Below are positions 20,955 through 31,700 of a stretch of DNA of 32,879 nucleotides, in pieces. Position 1 is the stretch's first letter. Each line of letters begins with the position of its first letter. A model generated the notes under the pieces. That model worked only from the letters and a program-made list of their open reading frames with translations. It was not told where the DNA came from and ran no database searches. Made by a program: the position numbers and the translations under genes. The DNA is from Bacteroidales bacterium (GTDB lineage: Bacteria; Bacteroidota; Bacteroidia; Bacteroidales; F082). The stretch lies in assembly GCA_015709215.1 (NCBI GenBank), contig JACCQN010000039.1, forward strand, positions 1 through 32,879, given 5' to 3'.

Positions 20955-22295
20955 ATGCTAAAAGAACAAAGCACTTTATTTCCATACAGATACAAGGCCA
21001 TCGGGTTGAGACCTGTAGGGTTCCTTATCCTGTTTTTTGTGGTTTTATGCGCACAATTTCCTCCAAAAAAGCTAAACGCCCAAATTTTATCGGATAGTCT
21101 GGTTTCTTTTCAGGTTCAAAATAAGCCTTTTGGTGAAGTGCTCGAAAACCTCTACGAAACTTTTGGATTGAAAGTAGCTTTTAATGCTTCCGACCCTGTT
21201 TTTAATAAAAAAATTTCTTTTAGCTCAGATAAGCTTACTCCTATTGAGTTGCTCAGTAGTTTGCTTGACAAGGAAGGCTATTCCTTCCGGAAGATTGGTG
21301 AACAGTATAATGTGTACAAACTGCAAAAGGAACCCCTTTCCAAAGAGGCAGCGCAGCCTGAGCCGGTTCGGTACACTCATTACGATACCGTATTTATTCA
21401 GCAGCCAGTTCTAAGGGTTGATACATTGGTGTTGATGGATACCATACGACAAACCGACACCCTGGTAATACGCGATACCGTTAGAATAGTTGTAGATAAG
21501 CCGGCTGAGAGCCGCCGTGCCAGAATTAAAGAGGTGCGAAAAGATATTTTTAATCAGGATGCACGCAGGACAAATGGAACCGGATTGGAACTGTTTTATG
21601 GAAGAGAATATATTTGGCCAGATTTTGAAGCCGTGAACGAGGAGTCAGCTCCATTGGCAACTTTGTGGAAGGATGCGCTGAATCCTTCTTTCAGATCGCA
21701 AAACCTGGGAGTAAAATGGCATAAATGCAGTAATAAATGGTTGTTAACGGTAAGCCTGACTTATCTTGATTTTGCTCAGGTTTTCAAACACAACAGGATC
21801 ATCCGCAAGGGAGGTTATTATGATATTGATACGCTGGATAGTTACTATAGTATTTCCGGAAACGATACGAGTTGGTTTCATGTAACGGATTCAGTGTATT
21901 TACCGCTCGAGGAGTCAAATTACAGTTATGAAACAAACAATAGAATTGGCATGCTCAACCTTGGAGTTGATGTGGCCTATCAGGTAGCGCATTTGCCCGG
22001 GGTAAGGTTTTTTGCCCGCACAGGTGTTGGTATGTCAACAGTGATTTATAAAAAAGGATTTGCCTTCGATCAGCTTCCTGACTATGAAGTTACTGAACTG
22101 AAAAATCTGGAATTTTCCCCTGCCGCTTTTAACTTCCGTCTTGCATTTCTGGCCAAGATGCAATTATCCGATGCATTAGATCTTGTGCCGGAAATAAGCT
22201 GGCGAATGCAACTGAATGATCTGTTTAAGGATTATCCAGTTCAAACCAAGCCTTCATCTGTTGGGATTTCATTAGGATTGGTTTATTATTTTTAG
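20955..22295 (+). CDS. STN-domain outer-membrane barrel protein, putative surface-signal transducer
   Basis: About 446 residues. A hydrophobic signal segment (about 20-37, with cleavage likely near LNAQ) precedes an STN-type secretin/TonB short N-terminal domain (about 45-123: SLVSFQVQNKPFGEVLENLY, then KKISFSSDKLTPIELLSSLL and GYSFRKIGEQYNVY). A linker of repeated Asp-Thr pairs (VDTLVLMDTIRQTDTLVIRD) follows at about 143-180. The C-terminal 240 residues alternate in beta strands and end in SVGISLGLVYYF, as in a small outer-membrane barrel. No TonB box, plug domain or 22-strand receptor is present. STN domains in FecA-type receptors signal to FecR; this one likely signals to the FecR encoded just upstream. 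ATG at 20955 chosen over GTG at 20952. Confidence 0.75.
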   Translation: MLKEQSTLFPYRYKAIGLRPVGFLILFFVVLCAQFPPKKLNAQILSDSLVSFQVQNKPFGEVLENLYETFGLKVAFNASDPVFNKKISFSSDKLTPIELLSSLLDKEGYSFRKIGEQYNVYKLQKEPLSKEAAQPEPVRYTHYDTVFIQQPVLRVDTLVLMDTIRQTDTLVIRDTVRIVVDKPAESRRARIKEVRKDIFNQDARRTNGTGLELFYGREYIWPDFEAVNEESAPLATLWKDALNPSFRSQNLGVKWHKCSNKWLLTVSLTYLDFAQVFKHNRIIRKGGYYDIDTLDSYYSISGNDTSWFHVTDSVYLPLEESNYSYETNNRIGMLNLGVDVAYQVAHLPGVRFFARTGVGMSTVIYKKGFAFDQLPDYEVTELKNLEFSPAAFNFRLAFLAKMQLSDALDLVPEISWRMQLNDLFKDYPVQTKPSSVGISLGLVYYF

Positions 22296-22308
22296 TGCCT
22301 AAAAGCTC

Positions 22309-25296
22309 ATGATGTCAAAGCAAACACCTTATATCATCTTTTTGCTGCTTGCGACCTTTTTCGCAGCAAAGGGTGAATACGTCTTTGGGCAAAGCGTTGA
22401 AATTGGCGGTGAACTTATTGCTGACCGTACCTTATATGCTGATACTACTTATATTATTGTAGAAGATCTACGTGTTCCTACAGGAATAACTTTGGAGATA
22501 GCAGCGGGAACAAATTTGCGTTTCCGGCAGGGCAAAGGTCTTTTAGTTGATAGAGGTTTTTTGCATGCCACTGGTGAAACAGCTGATGGAATTGATTCGA
22601 TCAGGTTTATTCCTGACCATGCCAATCCCGCGCAAAGCTGGAAATGGAAAGGAATTGAGATACAAAATATAAACCAGCCGGATCAGATTGTCTTATCTTA
22701 TGTTGTTGTGAGTGATGCTGAATATGGGATTGAAATTATGAATAGCTCAGGATTTACTGTTTCGCATTCCTGTATTATCAATAATTTTTGGAGAGGTGTT
22801 AGTATTATAAACAGTCACAGTATTATTTTTGAATTCAATAATATTTACAATCATTATGTTGGTTTGGAGATTGTTGCCAGAAGTGCGCTCGGACGAAGTT
22901 ACCTAAATCGCATACAAAACAATGTTATTCGCACAGTAACAACAGCTATTTTTGTTGTCAACGAAAGCGGCGGGAAAGCTTTTGACAATACGATTGATTT
23001 CAATGTAATTCAGGAAGGGATTAATGGCATTTGGATCGATAACAGCGGACAGCCAGGTTCACGTTCAAACACCATTTCAAATAACGCCATTATAAATTTT
23101 GGAAATGGTTTTGGTTATGGTTTGTATCTGGCTATGGATTCAACCGAAGTGTTTCAGAATATTTTCTGGCAGAATAGCAACGCAATCAATTTTAGGAATT
23201 CTTCTGACAATACGCTACAAAAGAATAGCTTTTATGAAAATGAAATTGCATTGGTCGTGCCTACAGGATCGCACAGAAACAGATTCAGAAATAATACTTT
23301 TGCAGGACAAACCGATAAAGTTATACATCAGGCTGAAGTTAGCGGTAACAGTCTTTTGAATAATAATTTTATCCACAATCCTACGGATACGATTTTTGAG
23401 AGTGGAACAAACCAAAACATTAATGCTGCCGGAAATTATTGGGGAACTGTTGACGAACTGTCAATTCAGGAAATGATTTTTGATATGAATGATGATCCTG
23501 ACCTGGGTGAAGTTTATTTTTGGCCTTTTCTGGAGGAAGCAGACACAACAGCTCCTTTGGCTCCTCCTTATAGGGTGAAAAAGCAATGGGTCAACAATCA
23601 GGTAAAGCTGAGCTGGCAAGCTTCTGAAGAGGCAGATTTGTATGGATACAAAGTTTATTTCAACGATTTTGAGCATTACCGTTTCAGCAGCAACCTTGAT
23701 GTGATCTCAGATACTGTGATTTCTCTTTCTCAACTTACGATAGACGATATCATTGCAGTAACGGCAACTGATAGTGAGGTGATTGACGAAAAATCACGCT
23801 ATCTGGGTAATGAGAGCCCGTATGCTTTTGCAGAACCCTATCCTTACGCCGGCAGCGATACTTCCATTTGTAAGCAGGAAACTGTATTTGATATCACTCA
23901 GGCGCACAATCCGTTTAGCCCTTCGCAGCTGGTTTGGAGCACTGCTGGTGATGGTGTTTTTTCGAACCCGAATCAGCTGCACACCAGTTATTTTCCGGGA
24001 CAACTTGATTACGAAAATGGAAGTGTTTTGTTATCGATGGAAGTGATTACTACCAGCCAAAGCTATACCGAAAGTTTTCGTTTGCGCTTTAATGATGATC
24101 CTTTTGTTTTTGCCGGGTCCGATACTTTGATTGGCGTTGATAGCACTGTAAAACTTCAAAGTGCTGTTGCCCTTTTCTACGATCAACTGATCTGGAATAG
24201 CCTGGGTGATGGTGAGTTTGACGATTTTACCCTACAAAATCCTGTGTATATTCCCGGCGAGCTGGATTATCAAACGGGCAGTGTTGATTTAGTGATTCAG
24301 GCACAATCGAATTGCGGTTTGGCATCAGATACGATTACCGTATTTTTTGAGGAAGTTTTTTCGCTTCGTGGCAGCGTTTGGGAGGATAATAATGTTTATG
24401 GAGGAGCTAAAGTGCTTGCTTTGCGGGTGGGTAAAGATGGATTCAGATTACTAAATGCTGTTCGGTCAGACAATGAAGGCAGGTTTTTATTCCCGGCCTT
24501 GTTTGGCGGAGCGTATGTGCTTCAAGCTGTTCCTGATACGCTTGACCTTCAACTGATGCAGGTGTATTATGCCGAAGAAGCTGTTTGGGAGCATGCTCAT
24601 CAAATTCACCTTGATGCAGCTGTTGAAGATGTGGATGTGTTGTTCGAACAGTTTGATTACCGGCTGCCCTTCGGTACCAATAAAATATATGGACAGTTTG
24701 AGTGGCCCGAAGAACCCTTTCAGGAGGCAGCTGTTTATTGTGATGACTGGTTTGAGCGTAATGGTGAACAAGCCTATTGCGATGGAGGGCTTTCCAATAT
24801 TGGCATACAGCTGTATAATCCCGGCCTGGATGATTTGCTGGCCACAGCACTGACAGATCACAAAGGGCGTTTCTATTTTAAAGACTTGCCCTATGGAAGT
24901 TACCGCTTGCACGCTGATTTGCCAGGCTATCCTATGATTACCAGTGAGGTGATTCGTTTTACACCGGAAACGGCAAGTGAAAAGGAAGTCAGTTTTACCT
25001 TGTTCCAGAAACAGATTTACGCAACGGTTATCGAACCGGAATCAGAAGAGAATCCTTTATCAGCAGCTTTATATCCAAACCCTGTGGATGAAAAGCTTTT
25101 TGTTCAATCGCAATTTTCAGAAGTACATACCATTATAATAGCCGATATCTCCGGAAGGATTGTTTTAGAACAAAGTGTGCATCAAAGCCAAACAAAACAA
25201 GTCATTGTTGACGTTTCAAATCTTTTTCCAGGGCTTTATATCGTAAAATTAGTTGGCGAGGATAACGCTCGATCACTGAAGTTTGTTAAAAATTAA
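22309..25296 (+). CDS. Large T9SS-secreted beta-helix protein with C-terminal sorting domain
   Basis: A 995-residue secreted protein. The signal peptide is near residues 1-28 (IIFLLLATFFAAKGEYVFGQ). Residues 30-400 are a right-handed parallel beta-helix with NosD-like turns (NNFWRGVSIINSHSIIFEFN, NRIQNNVIRT, SNTISNNAIINFG), ending in NAAGNYWGT. A fibronectin-like domain follows (about 420-500), then two similar modules (QLVWSTAGDGVFSNP and QLIWNSLGDGEFDDF) and two carboxypeptidase-regulatory-like segments (SVWEDNNVYGGAKVLAL and GRFYFKDLPYGSYRLHADLP). The C-terminus has the T9SS type A sorting domain (ALYPNPVDEKLFVQS then ISGRIVLEQ and LFPGLYIVKLVGE). It starts 13 bases after the STN-barrel stop. 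A ligand or polysaccharide role is likely but unproven. Confidence 0.9.
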   Translation: MMSKQTPYIIFLLLATFFAAKGEYVFGQSVEIGGELIADRTLYADTTYIIVEDLRVPTGITLEIAAGTNLRFRQGKGLLVDRGFLHATGETADGIDSIRFIPDHANPAQSWKWKGIEIQNINQPDQIVLSYVVVSDAEYGIEIMNSSGFTVSHSCIINNFWRGVSIINSHSIIFEFNNIYNHYVGLEIVARSALGRSYLNRIQNNVIRTVTTAIFVVNESGGKAFDNTIDFNVIQEGINGIWIDNSGQPGSRSNTISNNAIINFGNGFGYGLYLAMDSTEVFQNIFWQNSNAINFRNSSDNTLQKNSFYENEIALVVPTGSHRNRFRNNTFAGQTDKVIHQAEVSGNSLLNNNFIHNPTDTIFESGTNQNINAAGNYWGTVDELSIQEMIFDMNDDPDLGEVYFWPFLEEADTTAPLAPPYRVKKQWVNNQVKLSWQASEEADLYGYKVYFNDFEHYRFSSNLDVISDTVISLSQLTIDDIIAVTATDSEVIDEKSRYLGNESPYAFAEPYPYAGSDTSICKQETVFDITQAHNPFSPSQLVWSTAGDGVFSNPNQLHTSYFPGQLDYENGSVLLSMEVITTSQSYTESFRLRFNDDPFVFAGSDTLIGVDSTVKLQSAVALFYDQLIWNSLGDGEFDDFTLQNPVYIPGELDYQTGSVDLVIQAQSNCGLASDTITVFFEEVFSLRGSVWEDNNVYGGAKVLALRVGKDGFRLLNAVRSDNEGRFLFPALFGGAYVLQAVPDTLDLQLMQVYYAEEAVWEHAHQIHLDAAVEDVDVLFEQFDYRLPFGTNKIYGQFEWPEEPFQEAAVYCDDWFERNGEQAYCDGGLSNIGIQLYNPGLDDLLATALTDHKGRFYFKDLPYGSYRLHADLPGYPMITSEVIRFTPETASEKEVSFTLFQKQIYATVIEPESEENPLSAALYPNPVDEKLFVQSQFSEVHTIIIADISGRIVLEQSVHQSQTKQVIVDVSNLFPGLYIVKLVGEDNARSLKFVKN

Positions 25297-25771
25297 TTAA
25301 ATATGCTGTCGGCAGTATTTTTTCAGGTCAAAAAGTCTGGCAGAAAACCTGAGGATTTCTATTTTTGCCACCGAAATAACAACCAAAAATAATCTAAGCA
25401 AATTTATAAGAAAGCATAGGGGTAAAACCCTTTGTTTTTGTCTTACTTAAAGGTGTATCAGGATTAGCCAACAAACCTTATCTTTCTGATACACAAAGGG
25501 AATAAAATAAAATTATCAAACTTAAAACACTGTCTATCAATAACATTTGTACATATTTTTTAAATAGCGCGTCAAAGTTTTGACGATTTGTTTGTTGTAC
25601 AATAGTTTTTTTAGGCAATAAAAGCTGAATATGAATTATCCTGATCAGCGTACGTATCAAAAACTTTTCTCAAACAAGGATTTATTGTGGGCTGCTGCCA
25701 ACCGCAACAGTCAATTTCAATCGATATCTCAATCTATTAATCATTTATTATTAACTAAATCAATTTTAACC
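25297..25771. other. Intergenic/leader region with two inverted repeats upstream of the giant gene
   Basis: A 475-base gap. It contains a perfect 9-bp inverted repeat GTGTATCAG / CTGATACAC (25453-25461 and 25486-25494, 24-base loop) and a perfect 7-bp inverted repeat CGTCAAA-GT-TTTGACG (25570-25585). A TATTTTTG -7-like box is at 25360-25367. No terminator with a T-tract is visible after the T9SS gene. An ATG at 25631 is in frame with the giant gene and would add 47 residues, but it disrupts the signal peptide position, so it is not used. Otherwise nothing coding is seen. Confidence 0.55.
25570..25585. promoter_or_regulatory. Operator-like inverted repeat CGTCAAA-GT-TTTGACG
   Basis: Two perfect 7-bp half sites separated by two bases, about 190 bases upstream of the giant gene start. 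The size suits a dimeric regulator. A sigma70-like TTGACG (25580-25585) overlaps it. The binding protein is unknown. Confidence 0.4.
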
Positions 25772-28700
25772 ATGAACAGAAAAACTACTTTTCTGCGATG
25801 GCTTGGTTCCTTTATGGTAGGAGCAATCCTGCTTTCGGGAGCTGGCCTGAATGCTTATGCGCAACAAGCGTCGCGCAAAGCACCGGTTGATCCTTCAACA
25901 CTGGTAGAAATACCAGCAGTAAAGCAAAATGCCGGAACTTTTGATCCTGCCAATCGTGCGGCACAAAACATTGACATCACCCTTGATGTTGATTTTTGGC
26001 CTGGAGAGGCAAGCTGGAATTTGTGGAGTTATGACCAAAGTGCGTATTATTATGCATCAGATCAGACATTTACAACTCCTAATCAAATTGTAAATGTAAC
26101 TCTTGGTCTTGAACCTGGTGATTATTCCATTGATGTATTTGACTCCTATGGTGATGGAGGAATAGGTGGAACAGTAAAACAAGGTCTAGTAACATTAGTT
26201 ACTTGGGATAATTATGATTACACTAACTTTGGTGAGTTTAACTTTACTGTTTTCGAGCCACAGCCACGCGTTGACGTAACTCCTTTGGTACTTGATCTGG
26301 GCGACCGTCCAATCAATTCCTGGACAGAACCTGCTTATTTCACAGTACAAAATACTGGTGTAGGCCCTGTAACTATCAACAATGCAGAAATCGCTGCTGC
26401 TGATTTCTTTGGTGTAGCGGCTCCTGCCTTCCCTATTGTATTGGAAGAAGGTGAATCAGTTGAAATCGGTATTACTGCCACAGGCGATGCTGCTCCCGGA
26501 TTACTCGAAGGCGACTTCGTAGTGCAATGGGGTGCAGGCCGTGAAGTGACTGTTACTGAATTTATGGCTAATGCTTACACTCCGCAAGCAGGTGATGTTG
26601 TTGAAAACGCTATGGATCTTCCTGTTGTTCCTGCTCCTGCAGCCACACCAATTGTAATGGGTGAAAGCTCCAGAGCGTATAACGGCTTTTATAAAAACTA
26701 TATTCTTCCTAATGATTTGGGAAGCAGTGCCACTGATGCTGATGAAGTTTATAAACTTGAGCCTGCAACAGATGTTTTGATATCTTTTACGGCAACATCC
26801 GGAACGATTAACTTTGCTATTTACAGTGAAGATTTTAACGGCGAAGATGGTCCAATGGCGAATAATGCCTTGGTTCAAGGTGTTGATGATATTACAGATT
26901 TTGAGCTATTCGCAGGTACTTATTATATGGTCTTAAGTTATTTAGATGGTACAGGAATTAGTGCAAGTTATGCTGTTACAGCCATGCCAGCTCCTGATGC
27001 TGCTACCTATGTAGCTCCTGCTGATGGTGCTATTGATATCACCAACGGAATGGATCTGGAATGGACATTTGGTGCTAATACACTGGAATACCAAGTTGTA
27101 TTAGGAACTACTTATCCTCCGGCAACTGTTGTTGTTGATTGGACAGGTGAACTTGCTGAAGCTTATACTTTGGTGAATACACAACCTAACCTACAGTATT
27201 TCTGGCAGGTGAATGTTCGTAACAACAGCTTTACAACTCCCGGCGACATCTGGGGATTCACCACTACTTTGACTCCTCCTACTGGTCTTACCGGTAATGC
27301 TGAAGTTTACGAAGGTGAAGATGTTGTTTTAACCTGGGAAAGCCCGGTTGACCGTGCATTCCTCGGATACAATGTTTACAAGGATGGCTATCAGCAGAAT
27401 GCTTCCATGCTTACCGAAGCTACTTACACAGATGTGGCTCCTGCTTACAATATGACTCCTGGTTATGCATATACTGTTACTGCTATCTTCGATGAAGGTG
27501 AATCAGCTTATTCTGCTCCTTTCACCGTTCAGGTTACTGGCGAAGGCACACTCAACGGTAATGTGTCGAGCCTCGTTCCTGTTGCACCTGTTAGTGGCGC
27601 TACGGTTACTATGACTGGCGTGGATGAATTTGGTGAAGATCAATCTTATACCACTACTACTGATGCTTCTGGAAATTATACTGCTGATGTTTATGCAGGA
27701 ACTTATGATATCCGCGTTTCAGCTGAAGGATTTATCAATGCTGAAGTAACTGGTGTTGCCCTGGCTTATGGTGCTACTGTAACTACCGACTTTACTTTGA
27801 ATGAAGTTCCTTATCCCGTTGCTGTTGTTACAGCCAGCGAGTTTGGAGAAAACATTCTGATAGAGTGGAGCTTCGATGCTGCTAACTTTGTGCCTCAGGT
27901 TTATCCTTTCGAAACTGAAGGTATGAGTGATCTGGAAATTCAAAAAGCTTGGAATGGTTTTCTTGCCGAAAACAATTTTGATGCTACTGTTCAGGGCAGT
28001 GATCGCGCACTGGTTGAATTCCAGGTTTGGCGTGAAAAAACTTACCTGCCAGGTGCTTTAGAAATGATAGGAACTACTTCACAATACCAGTTTGTTGACT
28101 TCGACTGGGGTCTTCAGAATTGGGGTGTATATAAATGGTATGTTGTTGCCGTTTATGACCTGAACGAATCAGATCCTGTTGGATCAAATACCATTGACAA
28201 AGACATGAACACTGTTGTTGATGTTACTGTTGCCCTCAATTCAGCCGAAAGCCCAGCCGGTACACTCGTTGAGTTTACCAATATGGATGAATCTCCTGAG
28301 TTGGTTTATTCGGCTTTGTTGCCTTCAAGTGGTGAATATACCTGGGACGAGTTCCGAAAAGGTACTTATGACATCCTTGTTAGCCTTCCCGGATATGGTG
28401 AAGTAACTGAAACTGGTGTTGACATCTTTGATGCAGCTTCATTTGAATGGTTGCTCGAAGAAATTCTGGCTACTCCTACTGATCTTTATGTAACCCCAAC
28501 AGGTTTTGCTACCTGGACTGGTGGAAGTGGAGTTGCTGCACCATTCAGCTATTTTGATGATTTCGAAGCAAACGATGGTGGTTGGGTAGCTGATGGTTTA
28601 TTTGCTTGGGGAACTCCTGCTCAAAATAATATTGATGCTGCATTTAGTGGAACTAAAGTTTGGATGACAGATCTTAATGCTAATTATCCAAATAGCACTG

Positions 28701-31700
28701 AAGCAACCCTTATGAAAGAGTTTGATTTTAGTGATGTAACAAATCCATATTTCTCTGCACAGTTATTTATTGAGACTGAAAATAACTATGATGGCATGGT
28801 GCTTGAAACTTCCATTGATGGTGGAGCAACATGGCAATATCAGGATGTGGCAGGAATGTACAATAGTGTAGCTGTTACTTATGGTTCATTCCCAAATCAG
28901 GCTAAATGGTCTGGGCGTGGCACTGATTATATATTGGTTGAGGGAAGCTTGAACGATGTTGCTGGTGAAGCTAGTGTATGGGTACGTTTCAGATTTAAAT
29001 CTGATTCTTTTGTTAATGGCAATGGAATTGCAATTGATGATTTGACAATCGAAGATTATGCTGCCCCAACCCGTTCATTCGAGACTTACAAAATCTTCCT
29101 CGGGGGCACTTTGCTTGGCGAAGTAACAGAAGAAGAATACCAACATGGTGGCTTTGGCGAAACCCTCGTTGATGGTGAAACCTATACTACCGGTGTTGCA
29201 GCTGTATTTACTACCGGTCAGTCAGCAACTGCTGAATTTACTTGGTTGTACGTAGCCTGCGACAATTACGATGCTCCTTCAGCTTTCACTGCTGAGCAGG
29301 TAATTGGCACACTCGATGTAGCCCTTAACTGGACTAACGTTGATGCTGCTGCTTTGGATACTATCTCAGCCCTGAGAATCTATCGCAATGGCGAAGAATT
29401 AACTGAACTTGACTTTACTGCCGGTGCAGTTGATATGTATTTGGACGAAGAACTTGAATTCGGAACATACAATTATTGCCTCACCTACATCTATGATAGC
29501 GGCGCCGAAACTTGTGTTGATGGCGTTTGTTCAGAAGATGTTGTAATCACTGGTGGTGGTTATGTAAATGGTACAGTTACTGCTTATGATGGTGGTGCTC
29601 CTATTAGTGGTGCAACAGTAACCATCTTTAATGATGATTATAGTTTTGAGTTTACAACAAATACCACTGGTTATTACGAAGGCGAAGTAGTTGATGGTAC
29701 TTATGATTATTTGGTAAGTGCTGATAACTTCGAATCACAACTTTTGGAAGATGTTATAATCACCTTTGGTGAAACTGTTACCAATGACTTCCAGTTGCTC
29801 GAATTTCCCTTCCCGGTTAATAGCGTTGTAGCCGAATACGAAGGCGATAATGCCGTTAAAGTATATTGGAACTCACCTGGTACTTCAGGTGGTGGCGGAA
29901 CCGTATTCGAAGATTTCGATAATGGTATGCCCGATATGCTTGTTGTTGATGCTCCTACTGCAAACTGGTCAGTTGCTAACAGCTTCCTCAATTTGAATTC
30001 GAATGGTACAGGAGCTTGGAGGTCTGCTTATTACGATGCAGAATATAGTGATGTATTGTTTGAAGTAGAAACGCAACGTACAGCTGGTGCTACCACAGGT
30101 GCTATGGGTATTTATGTTCGTGGTACCGGTGTGATGGATCCAACTGTTGGTAATGGTGAAAGTGCAAATGTTTTCACCATAACCCAGAGTGGCTCATGGT
30201 GGTATGCAACTTTGCTTAACGGTGACTTAATGGGCGACTGGACTGGTTGGATGTCTTCATCCGCTATCAACACAAGTGGTCCTAACGTAATTACCGCAGT
30301 GGCTCAGGGTAGTACCGTTCAGTTCTTCGTTAACAATACACTTGTTCATACTGTTAACAATACCACACTTACTGAAGGTAAAGTAGGTATGTTTATTGCA
30401 GAAGGCACAGCCGCTGCTACAACAGTATGGGATTATATGTTAATTGAACCGGGTGGTGTTGTAACTCGTGATTACGAAACCAATCATATTGCTGTTGAAA
30501 GTAAAGGTTCTTTGAGCGAATCATACATCGCCTATGAAAATACAGTTGAACCCAAGCGTGTAAGCTATCATAAAAACACCACCAGCTCACGCGAACTGGA
30601 AGGTTATAATGTTTATCGTTTACCCTGCTACGACGATGAAGACTTCACATTACTAGGTTATACCCTTGATACTGTGTTCGTTGATAATCAGTTTGGCGGC
30701 TTGGATGCTGGTGTTTACAAATGGGCTGTTGAAGCTGTTTATACTAACAACAATGCCGAGCCACAGTTCTCAAACTGCCTCGATAAAGACATGATCACTA
30801 CTGTAAGTGTTCAGGTTGCTACCAATAGCGGCGACAGCCCTGAAAGAACTGACGTGATGTTTACCAATATTTCTGAGCCTGGCCTCGAGCTGGTTTATGA
30901 AGTAGAATTGGACTCAACTGGTTTCTATGCATGGGATGAATTCCGCAAAGGTGTTTATGACATCTACGTTGAAAAGAATGGTTTCGCTCCTATCGAATTG
31001 ATGGGCTATGTGATTGATGGTCCTAAGGCATTCGAATGGTTGCTCGAAGAACTGTTGATCCCTGTTGCTGACCTCTATGTTACTCCTACTGGTTTTGCTA
31101 CCTGGAGATCAGGTGGATTAATTCCATTTGAACCTTTCATGGAAAACTTCGACGAAGGTCTGCCAGAAACCTGGACTATTGTTGACGGTGGTAACACTGC
31201 TGATACATGGTTCAATACTACAAACTACAGCGGTAATAGCTTAGATGGTACACCATTTATGTTTGCCAACTCTGATGCTGCTGGTTCTTCATCAACAATG
31301 GATGAGCAGTTGATCTCTCCTGTAATCAATGCAGAAAATGCTGACGAACTCTACCTGATGTTTGATTATGTATATCAGTATATCGGAAATGAGTATTTCG
31401 CAGTTGATGTAATGGTTGATGACGAATGGGTTGAAGTATTTCGCAGTGAAGCTGACTCAGGACCATACCCATGGGGACCAACTGTAAACGAAATAATCGA
31501 CATTACTGAATATGCCAACGAAATGCTTCAAGTACGTTTCCACTATGTTTCAAACGGTTGGAACTGGTACGTTGCTGTTGACAATGTTGTTGTTACTGAC
31601 AATATGGATCGCTATGCTGATCGCGAATTGCAGTACTACAAAGTTTGGTTGGATAATAACTTTATCGTTGATACAGAAAACACTTTCTGGCAGTATGATA

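Noticed and set aside
24443-24912. Minus-strand reading frames opposite the T9SS protein
   Set aside because: They are antisense shadows of a well-supported gene and show no domain.
25631-25771. In-frame upstream ATG giving a 47-residue longer giant protein
   Set aside because: It would bury the signal peptide that begins at the ATG at 25772.
26501-26878. Minus-strand reading frame opposite the giant gene
   Set aside because: Antisense to an open, domain-rich frame; biased composition only.
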